From: Acidovorax sp. 210-6
Lineage (GTDB): Bacteria > Pseudomonadota > Gammaproteobacteria > Burkholderiales > Burkholderiaceae_C
Direction of reading: 5' to 3'
Length of the DNA: 64,000 bases
Assembly: GCF_010020825.1 (NCBI RefSeq)
Contig: NZ_JAACJE010000001.1
Coordinates: forward strand, 2,542,001 to 2,606,000
Both the position numbers and the translations under genes were made by a program. Below are positions 27,959 to 36,988 of the stretch, in pieces; position 1 is the stretch's first letter; each line of letters starts with the position of its first letter. The notes below the pieces were generated by a model. That model saw nothing but the letters and a program-made list of their open reading frames with translations. It ran no database searches and was not told the DNA's origin.

Positions 27959-28765
27959 TCAGGCCCGGCGTGCGCTCCAGAGCCAGAGCCCCACACCCCC
28001 AACGATCATGGGCAGACACAGCCATTGCCCCATGCTCATGCCCAGCGACAGCAGACCCAGGTAGCTGTCGGGCTCGCGGAAGTACTCGGCGATGAAACGG
28101 AAGATGCCGTAGCCGAACAGGAAGGCCGCCGCCACCTGTCCCTGGCGCCGCTCCTTGCGCGCGTACAGCCACAGCAGCACGAACAGCAACAACCCTTCGA
28201 GCAGGAACTGGTACACCTGCGAGGGGTGGCGTGGCTGCATCGAGCCGCTGTGCGCAAACACCATGCCCCAGGGCAGGTCGGGGCTGGCAAAGCGCCCCCA
28301 CAACTCGCCGTTGATGAAATTGCCCACGCGCCCGGCTGCCAGCCCCGTAGGCACGCAGGGCGCCACGAAATCGGCCACCTGCAGCCACGGCCGCTGGCGC
28401 GTGCGCGCGAACCAGAAGAAGGAGCCAATCACGCCCAGCAGCCCCCCATGGAAGCTCATGCCGCCCTGCCACACGGCGAAGATCTCCAGCGGGTGCGCGG
28501 CGTAGTAGCCCGGCTTGTAGAACAGGCAGTAGCCCAGACGCCCGCCCACAATCACACCCACCACACCCAGAAAAAGGATGTCCTCCACGTCCTTGCGCGT
28601 CCAGGCCGCAGGGCCAGTGAGCGACGCAAACGGCTCATGCCGCAGGCGCCGCAGGCCCAGGAGCATGAACAGACCAAACGCAGCCAGGTAGGTCAGCCCG
28701 TACCAGTGGATGGCCACCGGGCCAAGTTGCAGCGCGACGGGGTCGATATGGGGGTAGGTCAGCAT
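27959..28765 (-). CDS. lgt: Prolipoprotein diacylglyceryl transferase
   Basis: Lgt moves diacylglycerol from phosphatidylglycerol to the cysteine of prolipoproteins in the inner membrane. The 268-residue protein has about seven membrane helices and the Lgt signature [14 protein letters not shown]. The GGMSFHGG segment holds the conserved histidine, and [10 protein letters not shown] follows near the end. The ATG at 28765 ([15 protein letters not shown]) fits the family start; a longer frame would begin at 28789. It stands alone on this strand. Confidence 0.96.
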   Translation of the reverse strand: MLTYPHIDPVALQLGPVAIHWYGLTYLAAFGLFMLLGLRRLRHEPFASLTGPAAWTRKDVEDILFLGVVGVIVGGRLGYCLFYKPGYYAAHPLEIFAVWQGGMSFHGGLLGVIGSFFWFARTRQRPWLQVADFVAPCVPTGLAAGRVGNFINGELWGRFASPDLPWGMVFAHSGSMQPRHPSQVYQFLLEGLLLFVLLWLYARKERRQGQVAAAFLFGYGIFRFIAEYFREPDSYLGLLSLGMSMGQWLCLPMIVGGVGLWLWSARRA

Positions 28766-28825
28766 GGTGGTCGGTATTGTGCCCGGCATGGAGCGCTGGG
28801 TTGCCGCCCACGGCAGCTATCCCGC

Positions 28826-28890
28826 ATTTTTTGAATCAAATTGGCCTCCAGCGCTTATCCAGCAAGCGCGAGCAGCTATGGTTTTTGTAC
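28826..28890 (+). repeat. Dispersed repeat family A, copy 5
   Basis: TTTTTTGAATCAAATTGGCC leads into TCCAGCGCTTATCCAGCAAG and GCAGCTATGGTTTTTG, a full-length copy. It lies between lgt and vapB, upstream of both. Confidence 0.8.
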
Positions 28891-28951
28891 TGCTTTTCGG
28901 ACCGCTTGGCTTGACCACCACCAACGCCATATACATCCAGAAAGGATTGTC

Positions 28952-29185
28952 ATGGCCATCAGCTCCGTCTTTATCAACAACCGCACGCAAGCCGTGCGCT
29001 TACCCGTCGAGTTGCGCCTGCCGGAGGGCGTGCGCAAGGTGGAAGTGCGTGCCAGGGGGAATGAACGCATCATCTCGCCCGTGGGCCAGACGTGGGACAG
29101 CTTTTTTCTGGGTGGCCCAGCGGTCAGTGAAGATTTTTTGCCAGAGCGCACCCCGCAGCCCCTCGGTGAGCGGGAGCCTCTCTGA
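28952..29185 (+). CDS. vapB: VapB-type antitoxin
   Basis: This 77-residue antitoxin begins MAISSVFINNRTQAVRLPVE, the swapped-hairpin AbrB-type DNA-binding pattern (NxRSQAVRLP) of VapB proteins. The C-terminal part, around FFLGGPAVSEDFLPER, should bind the toxin. AAAGGA lies six bases before the start. The stop overlaps the toxin start (TGATG), the usual coupling in vapBC pairs. It probably represses its own promoter. Confidence 0.9.
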   Translation: MAISSVFINNRTQAVRLPVELRLPEGVRKVEVRARGNERIISPVGQTWDSFFLGGPAVSEDFLPERTPQPLGEREPL

Positions 29186-29595
29186 TGCTGCGCTACCTGC
29201 TCGATACGAACATCGTCATCTACGTGTTGAAGCGGCGCCCCATCGAGGTACTCTCGCTCTTCAACGAAAACGCCAGCCGCATGGCGATTTCGGCAATCAC
29301 GCTGTCGGAACTGTTCCACGGTGCGGAAAAAAGCACACGGGTGAGCGACAACCTGGTCGCCATTGAAGACTTTTGCAGCCGTCTGGAGGTTCTGCCGTAT
29401 GGCGCCAAGGCTGCGCAGCACTATGGCGCCATTCGTGCGGGCCTGGAGAAGACCGGGCAGCCGATTGGCGTCAACAATCTGCACATCGCCGCCCATGCGC
29501 GCAGCGAGGGGCTCATTGTGGTGACCAACAACGTCGGCGAGTTTGCCCGCGTCCCTGCCCTGCAGGTGGAAAACTGGGTTCAGTCACGCAACTGA
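29185..29595 (+). CDS. vapC: VapC-type PIN-domain toxin with an altered active-site residue
   Basis: This 136-residue PIN-domain protein matches VapC ribonucleases over its full length: LLDTN (Asp7), LSELFHG (Glu42) and the end [20 protein letters not shown]. The third acidic residue, usually Asp in the G-N-D-x-x-IAAHA motif, is Asn98 (codon AAT at 29476). Metal binding and RNA cleavage may therefore be weak or lost, although the frame is intact. It overlaps vapB by one base. Confidence 0.9.
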   Translation: MLRYLLDTNIVIYVLKRRPIEVLSLFNENASRMAISAITLSELFHGAEKSTRVSDNLVAIEDFCSRLEVLPYGAKAAQHYGAIRAGLEKTGQPIGVNNLHIAAHARSEGLIVVTNNVGEFARVPALQVENWVQSRN

Positions 29596-29620
29596 ATCGC
29601 ACAGTGGTACAGCACGCAGC

Positions 29621-29763
29621 CTCCTGAATGCGGATGCGGTCGCCGTTGCGCATGAGGCCTATGGCGCCTTCCGCAGCAGCCTCGGGCGCGCAGTGGCCGA
29701 TCGACAGGCAGAACGTGCCGCCCGAGAAGCGCCCGTCGATCAGCAGCGCGCACCAGACGATCC
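29621..29763 (-). pseudogene. Relic of an IlvD/Edd-family dehydratase
   Basis: Minus-strand translation gives [20 protein letters not shown] followed by [20 protein letters not shown]. This is the C-terminal core of dihydroxy-acid dehydratase, as in the intact ilvD at 35190-35330. The match covers about 45 codons, has no start or stop of its own, and is clearly diverged from the intact gene. The rest of 29596-29862 holds no supported gene. Confidence 0.8.
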
Positions 29764-29862
29764 AGTTCGGCAATAAGGGCGTCGAAACCAATGTTGTCGT
29801 CCATGGTGACTGAGGAGTAAGTGGCCATGGTTCAAGTAAAAGAAGGGGAATGCTTGAGTTGG

Positions 29863-32073
29863 CTAACTGCGCGCCAACACCGCCAGCTCCTGGTGCAGCA
29901 GCAGTTCCACCTCGGCTGGCTCGAACTGGTCTTGCAGCAGCGGGATGGCAAAGCGGTATTCGGCGTCCTGCTTGCGCAGCACATAGGCCAGTTGCAGACG
30001 CGCCAGCGATTGGCGCAGGGCCTGGGGATCACCCGCAATGCCGTGGCTCTGCAGCAGTTGGGCCAGGGCCACCAGGCTCACACCGCCCGCCTGCGCAGTC
30101 TGATAGACCACGATGCGATCGAGGCGGCAGGCCGCTTCGTCGTGGCTCAGGCGCCCCCAGCCAGCCAGGGCGTCCTGCACGGCCTGCGAGGCCAGGGCCT
30201 GGTCCAGATGGCGCTTTTCGATCACGCGCTCCGCAGGCGCCAAGGCCTCCAGACATTCCTGGCACAGGATGGCAACCAGATTCGCTCGCTGGCCGCTGGC
30301 TTCCACCAGCCGATCCACCAGGCGCTCATTGTCAAAGCCCAGGCGGAGTTTGCGCAGCGGCTCGGTGGCCAGTTCGCGGCAGGCGGCGTGCTCCAGGCCC
30401 CCAATGGCCAGCACCTCGCCAAAGTTGCGCAGCGGGCTTTGGTAGTCGAGCACAGCCGTGGCATACAAATCCCAGAAGCCTGCCAGCATGAACCAGCAGC
30501 GCCCCTCTTCGCTGAGTGCGCGAAGGGCCGAAAGCTGCGGGTAGCCATGGCTCGACTCGTCGCGAAAGAACAGATCGGCCTCGTCGATCAGCAATACCAA
30601 GCGCTTGCCCTGGTACTGCGCCTGCAGGTGGTCCACGATGGCCTCCAGCGGCGTATCGGCCGCCAGGCCAAACTGCAGCGCCATGCGCGGCGCCAGGCGG
30701 TGGTCGCGCAGCGAGACGTAGTGGCACACGGTGTGCGGGTGGCCCTGCATGCGGCGTTGCACTGCCTTGAGCAGACTGCTCTTGCCCAGTTGGCGCCCAC
30801 CCACAACCAGGTAATTGGTGGGCTCACGGTTGATGACGCGGGCCAGCAACTGCGCGCGGCCAAAAAAGGCGCCTTCGCGCGTCACACCGCCACGCGTCTG
30901 GTACGGCGAGATGCGGGTGATGCGCAGCTGCGCGGCCAGCAGGCGCAGCAGCACCTGCAGGGCTTCGCCGCCGACCAACCACTCGGTCTGACTGGCACTG
31001 TCCACCATCACGTGCAGATTGGCACGGTCCTCGGCGTGGGCCTGCAACAGGGGCTGGGGAGCGTCCACGCTGTGCTCACTCAGGATCAGCAGCACGTCGC
31101 TGCCGGTCTGCGCGGCGCGCAACTGGCGCAGCACGGTAGCCTCGTCCATGTCCGGCGCGGGCACGAAGACCAGGCAGCGGTCCAGCGACACGGGCAGGTC
31201 GGGCCGGAACTGCCACTCGAACACCTGGCCGGGCAGCGCCCAGTCGGTGCTGGGCTGGCAGCGGGCCGAAACACGCTCGGCCATCGCTCGGGCCAGAGCC
31301 TGGGCGCGCTCTTCACCTGTGGCCTGCGCGCACAGCACGGCACGGCGCCAGTCCACCATGCGGATGTCGGCAGCCAACAAGGTGGCCTCCAGGCGCCGCA
31401 GCCAGCGCAGCAGCCGATCCATCTGCGGTAGGCGTGCCAAAGGCGTGCGGCGCAGCCGTGCGGGGCGCAGCTGGCCCGCGCCGATCAACGGGTGGCGCAG
31501 CACCCACACCACGGCGCCCACAGCGAAGATCAACGCGCACCACACGATGAGCGAACGCAACCAGCCAAACGGGTCGGCATCGGTGTGGGTGACTGGCGTC
31601 GCACCGAGTGAAAAATCGTCGCTACTGCCCTCTAGGCAGTTGATGGGCAGATAGCCTGACGGGATGGGCGGTTTGCCAGGGCGGCAGCTCCAGGTGTGGG
31701 TGCCGGGTTTGAGCTCCACCAGCACCTGTGTGCCAGCCAGCTTGCCCAGCTCCGGGTTGTCGGCAATGTCTGCCTGCAAGACATGGGGGCGCGGAGAGGT
31801 GACACGCAGTTGCGGGTTTGCAATGGGGGGCGCGTAGGCCTGAATGTCCCTTGGCCAATGCCCCAGCTCGTTGCTTGCCTCGATCATTGCCATGCGCCAC
31901 TGCACCAGCTCCCCCCACACGGGGCCCACATTGACGGCGGCAAGAAACCTGCCGCGCGTGGCCGGGTTGAACTGGGGGGTGAACATCGCGCTGGCTATAA
32001 ACAGGGCTACCGCCGCGATGACCACCGCGCGCACCACCGGCCTGGTCAGAAGGGGACTCAGTCGCTCGAACAT
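29863..32073 (-). CDS. Membrane ATPase with pilin-like extracytoplasmic domain (novel fusion)
   Basis: This 736-residue protein of unknown function has membrane helices at about residues 13-33 and 171-193. Between them, residues 40-150 resemble a type IV pilin C-terminal domain: GTHTWSC with Cys130, then [10 protein letters not shown] with Cys146, the spacing of a pilin disulphide loop, but with no pilin leader. The long C-terminal part should be cytoplasmic. It holds a P-loop ATPase with Walker [10 protein letters not shown] near residue 422, Walker [13 protein letters not shown] near 490 and a helical C-terminus, most like STAND/AAA-like ATPases. It overlaps the XRE gene by 16 bp. A sensor that couples an envelope signal to ATP hydrolysis is an inference. 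Confidence 0.75.
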   Translation of the reverse strand: MFERLSPLLTRPVVRAVVIAAVALFIASAMFTPQFNPATRGRFLAAVNVGPVWGELVQWRMAMIEASNELGHWPRDIQAYAPPIANPQLRVTSPRPHVLQADIADNPELGKLAGTQVLVELKPGTHTWSCRPGKPPIPSGYLPINCLEGSSDDFSLGATPVTHTDADPFGWLRSLIVWCALIFAVGAVVWVLRHPLIGAGQLRPARLRRTPLARLPQMDRLLRWLRRLEATLLAADIRMVDWRRAVLCAQATGEERAQALARAMAERVSARCQPSTDWALPGQVFEWQFRPDLPVSLDRCLVFVPAPDMDEATVLRQLRAAQTGSDVLLILSEHSVDAPQPLLQAHAEDRANLHVMVDSASQTEWLVGGEALQVLLRLLAAQLRITRISPYQTRGGVTREGAFFGRAQLLARVINREPTNYLVVGGRQLGKSSLLKAVQRRMQGHPHTVCHYVSLRDHRLAPRMALQFGLAADTPLEAIVDHLQAQYQGKRLVLLIDEADLFFRDESSHGYPQLSALRALSEEGRCWFMLAGFWDLYATAVLDYQSPLRNFGEVLAIGGLEHAACRELATEPLRKLRLGFDNERLVDRLVEASGQRANLVAILCQECLEALAPAERVIEKRHLDQALASQAVQDALAGWGRLSHDEAACRLDRIVVYQTAQAGGVSLVALAQLLQSHGIAGDPQALRQSLARLQLAYVLRKQDAEYRFAIPLLQDQFEPAEVELLLHQELAVLARS

Positions 32074-33296
32074 GATTCCAGCACCATCAAACCAGCTTCA
32101 CGCACCGTGTTGCAGCGCCAATGCAGCCGCGCCGACTCACCCGTGCCACGCACATGGATCAGGTTGCCCCAAAACAGGCGGCGCAGCTCGTCATCCTGCA
32201 GGTAGGGCCGCGCGCGGCCCAGGTCATCGGCCTGCAGCAGTTGTCGCAGCCGCGCACGGGTGGCCGGGACCTGTGCCAGCGGCAACAAGGTCTGCCACAG
32301 GCGCGGGCTGCTGGCCAGGTGGGTGCGCAGCGCGCTGGACGATGCATGCGCCTCATTCCCAGCGCCATCCAGGCCCTGGCTGTCCACCAGCCACTGAAGC
32401 CCTTCCTCGAACAATGCCGGGTGCCCCCCGCTGAGCGTCTGCAGCGCAGTCACCACCGGCACGGCCCAGCGGTGCTCCGGCCAGCGCTGGCGGGCCAGCT
32501 GCATCAGATCATCCAGAGACGGATCGGGCCAATGGTTGACCTGAGCGATGTTGAGCAGCGAGAGGTCACCGCCGCGGTATTTGAGGTCGGCCAATGCCTC
32601 GCCGCCACACAACAGCAGGTGCAGGCGGCCGCTGTGCATCTCGCTCAGGCTGCGCAGGATGCCTGCCAGGGTCTCACGCAGCGCGGGTGTGCCCTGCTCG
32701 AAGCGGCTGACCAGGCAGAAGATGCGATCTCCCTGCAGCAAGCGACGCTCCAGCGCCGATTCAAACTCATAGTCCGAAGCCACCTCACCCAATCCACACT
32801 GGCGCCCGATGGCGGCAAAGTACTCTGCCTGCGCAGTGCTCACGCTGAAGGGCGGCTGGATGTGCAGCACCGCACCCTCGCCGTACTGCACCCGTGCGCG
32901 CTGCAGCAGTTCTTGCCGAAAGGGTGGCTGCCCCCAGTGGGCCGGCGACAGCAGCAGCGAGATCGGGTACGGCACGGCCTGCGCCAACTGGGCAAACAGG
33001 CGATCCAGGAAGGCTGCAAAGGGTTGCGCCACACCACCAGCCTCGGCCTGCAGCGGAAACTCAGGCGCAAACCCTGCGGCACTGAGCAGCCGATTGGCCT
33101 CGCTTTCAGTCAGTCGCAGGTAGCGGGTGCAGGCCACCAACTTGTCGCGCGAGCGGGGGTTGGGCGCCGAGATGCCGTTGCGCCAGTTGTTCACCGCTTC
33201 ACGGCTCAGGCCGATCTCGGTGGCTACGCCCGAGGCACTGGCTCGGATACGCCGCATGTAAAGCGCCAGCAGATCGGGAAAAGAGTCTGTAACCAT
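32058..33296 (-). CDS. XRE-family HTH protein with degenerate ATPase-like domain
   Basis: This 412-residue protein has an N-terminal XRE helix-turn-helix (SGVATEIGLSREAVNNWRNG, residues about 22-41). The following 300 residues look like an AAA/STAND-type domain by order of hydrophobic strands, but the Walker A position reads SPAHWGQPPF and the Walker B position FCLVSRFEQG, so ATP hydrolysis is unlikely. The end is helical. The ATG at 33296 is preferred; an in-frame GTG at 33353 would overlap the upstream gene. It probably represses its operon and may pair with the active ATPase downstream, whose start it overlaps. Confidence 0.7.
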   Translation of the reverse strand: MVTDSFPDLLALYMRRIRASASGVATEIGLSREAVNNWRNGISAPNPRSRDKLVACTRYLRLTESEANRLLSAAGFAPEFPLQAEAGGVAQPFAAFLDRLFAQLAQAVPYPISLLLSPAHWGQPPFRQELLQRARVQYGEGAVLHIQPPFSVSTAQAEYFAAIGRQCGLGEVASDYEFESALERRLLQGDRIFCLVSRFEQGTPALRETLAGILRSLSEMHSGRLHLLLCGGEALADLKYRGGDLSLLNIAQVNHWPDPSLDDLMQLARQRWPEHRWAVPVVTALQTLSGGHPALFEEGLQWLVDSQGLDGAGNEAHASSSALRTHLASSPRLWQTLLPLAQVPATRARLRQLLQADDLGRARPYLQDDELRRLFWGNLIHVRGTGESARLHWRCNTVREAGLMVLESCSSD

Positions 33297-33325
33297 GTAT
33301 GAGAAACAAGGGGAAAGCAGCGCAG

Positions 33326-33787
33326 TTACAACAAGCCCTGCACCATGGGCCACGCCTTGGTGCAGCCCAGGCCACAGGCCGTGAGCACAGGACTGTAGAG
33401 CACCACAACCCCCAGCAGCGTCATCAACCAGCCTGGTGAGGGCTCGTCCGCCTGGGCGGTGCTCGGTTCGCCAGTTCCAGCCCCTGCCTCCAGCCCGTCC
33501 TCACCGTCCTCACCGTCCTCGCCCGTCACCTCTTGCACCAGCATCACTGCCACCAGCATCAGCGAGATGCCCAATGCCCCCAGGTATGCGTACTGCAGCC
33601 CAGTACCCTCCAGGGAATAGAAGTACCCGGCCAGCACCAGGGCAGGCAGCACGAAGAAGCTCCGCATCTGCCACCGGTACCAGTCGATCCCCTCTTCCTT
33701 CTTGTCAAGAGCCCCCATCACCAGTCGGTAGGTGATGGCACCCAACACAAAGATCACCCCACCCCACCATTCGATCGCTGTCAGCAT
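33326..33787 (-). CDS. Unrecognised membrane protein of the four-gene operon
   Basis: This 153-residue protein has about four membrane helices: WGGVIFVLGAITYRLVMGAL, FFVLPALVLAGYFYSLEG, YLGALGISLMLVAVMLVQEV and WLMTLLGVVVLYSPVLTACG. A GEDGEDGEDG-rich acidic linker joins helices three and four. It has no family that I recognise. GGGGGA lies nine bases before the ATG. It begins 68 bp after the 278-residue gene and ends 29 bp before the XRE gene. Confidence 0.7.
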   Translation of the reverse strand: MLTAIEWWGGVIFVLGAITYRLVMGALDKKEEGIDWYRWQMRSFFVLPALVLAGYFYSLEGTGLQYAYLGALGISLMLVAVMLVQEVTGEDGEDGEDGLEAGAGTGEPSTAQADEPSPGWLMTLLGVVVLYSPVLTACGLGCTKAWPMVQGLL

Positions 33788-33855
33788 CGTTCAATCCCCC
33801 TCATTGTTGTTTGCCGGTGTTGTCGTTTGTCCGTCTCGCCCACCATGGGTCGACA

Positions 33856-34692
33856 TCAACCCGTCGCAGCTTGGGCGGCAGCGTCACCGTCCTCTGCGTC
33901 ACCCTGCAGATCCTTGTGTTCGCGCTGCATATAGAACAGCGGCAGCGTGATGGCCAGCACCAGGCCCAACCCCAGCCACAGCCAGAGGCCCTTGAAAAGC
34001 AGCACGGTGATCACCGTGAACACCACGGCATGCAGCAGTCCTTTGAGGCCCGCACGCAGCAACAGCACGGCCATCAGGCCTTGCACCGGCGACTGGCCGC
34101 TTTTTCCCATGGTGCGGGCCAAGTCGATAAAGGCCTGCGCGGCCTCCTCGCCCTGCTTTCTGCGGTCAGCCTCATCCCTGCGCAGCTTGGCCACGGACAC
34201 GGGTTTGGCAGGGTCACGAGAGCAGCCATGGGGTGCTGACTGTTCATCCGCCTCAGCGCCCCCATCGCTATGAGGGCCCATCGGCTCCACCACAGTGAGC
34301 CACTGGGAGTGGGCTTCGAGAAAGGCCTTGCGCGCCACCCATCGCCCCTGGTCAAAGTGCATCCGCTCGGTTTCACCAACCTGGTCGTAAAACACCTCCA
34401 GCACCGCCGCACGTAGGCCGTGGGAAAACAGAGATTCCAGGGCGCGCAGGGGCAAGCCGGCACTGGTGCCGGTATCGAAACACAGCAGCAAATGGGTAGG
34501 TTTGGCCACCAACTGCGGGTTGAACCACTCCTCGTCCCACAGGTCGTCCAGGCTGGCCACCCCCAGTTCCTGGGCCCACCGCTGGGCTTGTCCAGTATTT
34601 CCAGCGGCGATGTACTGGTACACCAACTGTGCCTTTTTTTGCTGGATGGGATTGTCGAAAAAGAGCTGTAGCGTGTGGGCGTTTTGAGACAT
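33856..34692 (-). CDS. Unrecognised protein with two C-terminal membrane helices
   Basis: This is a 278-residue protein. The N-terminal 130 residues look globular and soluble, with the recognisable stretch LLLCFDTGTSAGLPLRALES and the charged FDQGRWVARKAFLEAHSQW. A charged linker (VAKLRRDEADRRKQGEEAAQ) leads to two membrane helices near residues 210-255 (AVVFTVITVLLFKGLWLWLG and the next segment), then an acidic tail. No family is recognised. It is the first gene of the leftward operon. An inverted repeat lies 93 bp upstream. Confidence 0.7.
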   Translation of the reverse strand: MSQNAHTLQLFFDNPIQQKKAQLVYQYIAAGNTGQAQRWAQELGVASLDDLWDEEWFNPQLVAKPTHLLLCFDTGTSAGLPLRALESLFSHGLRAAVLEVFYDQVGETERMHFDQGRWVARKAFLEAHSQWLTVVEPMGPHSDGGAEADEQSAPHGCSRDPAKPVSVAKLRRDEADRRKQGEEAAQAFIDLARTMGKSGQSPVQGLMAVLLLRAGLKGLLHAVVFTVITVLLFKGLWLWLGLGLVLAITLPLFYMQREHKDLQGDAEDGDAAAQAATG

Positions 34693-34784
34693 GGTGCTTG
34701 GAATCAGGGGCCATTCGAAGAAGAGTGTTCGGATTGTGGTCCGGCACCTGCAAATCGCAGCTCACCATGTTGTCCACCGCTCGT

Positions 34785-34805
34785 ATCCTGCGCACCTGAC
34801 AGGAT
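34785..34805. promoter_or_regulatory. Inverted repeat upstream of the unknown operon
   Basis: ATCCTG and CAGGAT form a perfect 6-bp inverted repeat nine bases apart, 93 bases upstream of the first gene of the operon. It could be the operator of the XRE protein encoded there. No clear -35/-10 pair could be set with it. Apart from this and a repeat copy, 34693-34958 holds nothing I can support. Confidence 0.35.
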
Positions 34806-34866
34806 GTCCACCCATGGCGTATCTCTTGGAGCGCACGCCGCAGCCATGCACACTCCCGCCAACTTT

Positions 34867-34928
34867 CAAGCAAAAAATAAAACAGGCGCTTACGAATAAA
34901 GCGCCAGCAGCTATCAAAAAAATAGCAA
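34867..34928 (+). repeat. Dispersed repeat family A, copy 6
   Basis: CAAAAAATAAAACAGGCGCT is followed by TACGAATAAAGCGCCAGCAG and CTATCAAAAAAATAGC, with both hairpins intact. It lies downstream of ilvD. Confidence 0.8.
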
Positions 34929-34958
34929 GATCACCCTGTCCGCGGCGGGCGGATTCTT

Positions 34959-34988
34959 GGATGCACGGCGCCTGAGCGCCGTGCATCC
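34959..34988 (-). terminator. Strong hairpin after ilvD
   Basis: GGATGCACGGCGC and GCGCCGTGCATCC form a perfect 13-bp stem with a four-base loop directly after the ilvD stop. No T-run follows on the minus strand, so it may act as an mRNA 3'-end stabiliser or a factor-assisted terminator. Confidence 0.65.
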
Positions 34989-34989
34989 A

Positions 34990-36846
34990 TCAATCCAGCA
35001 AAGACAGATCGCGCACCGCGCCCTTGTCGGCCGACATCACCAGCTTGGCATAGGCCTTGAGGGCGGCCGAGACCTTGCGCTTGCGGGGCTGCGCGGGCTT
35101 CCAGCCCTTGGCATCCTGCTCGGCGCGGCGGCGGGCCAGTTCCTCATCGCTGACGAGCACGTCGATACGACGGTTGGGAATGTCGATGCGGATACGGTCG
35201 CCGTTCTGTACCAGGCCGATGGCGCCGCCTGCAGCGGCTTCGGGCGAGCAGTGGCCGATGGACAGGCCCGAGGTACCGCCCGAGAAGCGGCCATCGGTCA
35301 GCAGCGCGCACACCTTGCCCAGGCCTTTGGACTTGATGTACGAGGTGGGATAGAGCATTTCCTGCATGCCGGGGCCACCCTTGGGGCCTTCGTAGCGCAC
35401 GATCACCACATCGCCCGCCTTCACCTGGTCGGCCAGGATATGCTCCACCGCATCGTCCTGCGACTCAACCACGTGGGCTGGGCCTTCGAACACGAGAATG
35501 GATTCGTCCACGCCTGCCGTCTTGACCACGCAGCCATCGCGCGCGATGTTGCCAGTCAGCACGGCGAGGCCGCCTTCCTTGCTGAAGGCGTGCTCGTAGG
35601 AGCGGATGCAACCGTGGGCACGGTCCAGGTCCAGGCTGGGCCAGCGGCTGTTCTGGCTGAAGGCCACCTGGGTGGGAATGCCCCCAGGCCCGGCGCGGTA
35701 GAACAGGTGCACGGCCTCGTCCTGCGTGCGAATAATGTCCCACTGGGCCAGGGCATCGCCCAGCGTGGGCGCGTGCACAGTGGGCACATCGGTGTGCAGC
35801 TTGCCCGCACGCTCCAGTTCGCCCAGGATGGCCATGATGCCGCCCGCGCGGTGCACATCTTCAATGTGGTACTTGTCGGTGTTGGGTGCCACCTTGCACA
35901 GTTGCGGCACGGTGCGCGACAGGCGGTCGATATCGGCCATGCCGAAGGGAATTTCAGCCTCTTGCGCAATGGCCAGCAGGTGCAGGATGGTGTTCGTGGA
36001 ACCGCCCATGGCGATGTCCAGCGTGATGGCGTTTTCAAACGCCTTGAACCCCACCGAGCGCGGCAGGATGCGCTCGTCCCCCTGCTCGTAGTACTGGCGT
36101 GCCAACTCCACGATGCGCCGACCCGCGCGCTGGAAGAGCTGCTCGCGGTCCGCATGGGTGGCCAAGGTGGTGCCGTTGCCTGGCAGGGACAGGCCCAGCG
36201 CCTCGGTCAGACAGTTCATGGAGTTGGCAGTGAACATGCCGGAGCACGAGCCGCAGGTCGGGCAGGCGCTGCGCTCCACCTCGGCCACGTCGGCATCGCT
36301 GGCCTTGTCGTCGGCGGCCATCACCATGGCGTCGATCAGGTCCAGCTTCTTGAACTGCAGCGTGGCCTCACCGGGCACCGCCAGCTTGGCCTTGCCGGCT
36401 TCCATGGGGCCACCCGAGACAAAGATGACCGGAATGTTCAGTCGCATCGCCGCCATCAGCATGCCGGGGGTGATCTTGTCGCAGTTGGAGATGCACACCA
36501 TGGCGTCTGCACAGTGGGCGTTGACCATGTACTCGACCGAGTCGGCAATGATCTCGCGGCTGGGCAGCGAATACAGCATGCCGTCGTGGCCCATGGCGAT
36601 GCCGTCGTCCACGGCGATGGTGTTGAACTCCTTGGCCACGCCACCGGCCGCCTCGATCTCGCGCGCCACGAGCTGCCCCAGGTCCTTGAGGTGCACATGC
36701 CCAGGCACAAACTGCGTGAAAGAGTTGACCACCGCAATGATGGGCTTCTGGAAGTCTGCATCCTTCATGCCGGTGGCACGCCACAGCGCGCGGGCGCCCG
36801 CCATGTTGCGACCGGCGGTGGAAGTTTTGGAACGGTATTCGGGCAT
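34990..36846 (-). CDS. ilvD: Dihydroxy-acid dehydratase
   Basis: IlvD removes water from 2,3-dihydroxy acids in isoleucine and valine synthesis, using an iron-sulphur cluster. The 618-residue protein has the two signature regions [20 protein letters not shown] and [20 protein letters not shown] with the cluster cysteines. The C-terminal [20 protein letters not shown] also fits. The length is that of the long (E. coli-type) class. A strong hairpin follows the stop. A diverged relic of the same family lies 5.2 kb away at 29621. Confidence 0.97.
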   Translation of the reverse strand: MPEYRSKTSTAGRNMAGARALWRATGMKDADFQKPIIAVVNSFTQFVPGHVHLKDLGQLVAREIEAAGGVAKEFNTIAVDDGIAMGHDGMLYSLPSREIIADSVEYMVNAHCADAMVCISNCDKITPGMLMAAMRLNIPVIFVSGGPMEAGKAKLAVPGEATLQFKKLDLIDAMVMAADDKASDADVAEVERSACPTCGSCSGMFTANSMNCLTEALGLSLPGNGTTLATHADREQLFQRAGRRIVELARQYYEQGDERILPRSVGFKAFENAITLDIAMGGSTNTILHLLAIAQEAEIPFGMADIDRLSRTVPQLCKVAPNTDKYHIEDVHRAGGIMAILGELERAGKLHTDVPTVHAPTLGDALAQWDIIRTQDEAVHLFYRAGPGGIPTQVAFSQNSRWPSLDLDRAHGCIRSYEHAFSKEGGLAVLTGNIARDGCVVKTAGVDESILVFEGPAHVVESQDDAVEHILADQVKAGDVVIVRYEGPKGGPGMQEMLYPTSYIKSKGLGKVCALLTDGRFSGGTSGLSIGHCSPEAAAGGAIGLVQNGDRIRIDIPNRRIDVLVSDEELARRRAEQDAKGWKPAQPRKRKVSAALKAYAKLVMSADKGAVRDLSLLD

Positions 36847-36988
36847 AGGTCTTCAGTCGTGGGGGAGATACAAAACGAAAACGCGGCAATGCGCCGCGCC
36901 ATTATCGGTGTCTGCAATAACACCTAGGCAACAGGGGCCAGCAGGCTCGTAGTGCTGCCAGACCCCGGCCAACAAGACCAGTGACACT

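Noticed and set aside
29580-29828. An 82-codon minus-strand frame starting [12 protein letters not shown]
   Set aside because: It runs across the dehydratase relic in another frame and into the vapC end. No ribosome binding site or family supports it.
29596-34989. A complete genomic island with attachment sites
   Set aside because: No integrase, tRNA gene or flanking direct repeat was found. The relic and ilvD are too diverged to be recent attachment repeats.
34957-36927. A 656-codon open frame antisense to ilvD, and similar long frames antisense to acs, ccoN and the acyl-CoA dehydrogenase
   Set aside because: Long antisense frames arise from GC-rich codon use. Their translations are His, Gly, Gln and Ala-rich with no family match, while the opposite strand encodes clear enzymes.
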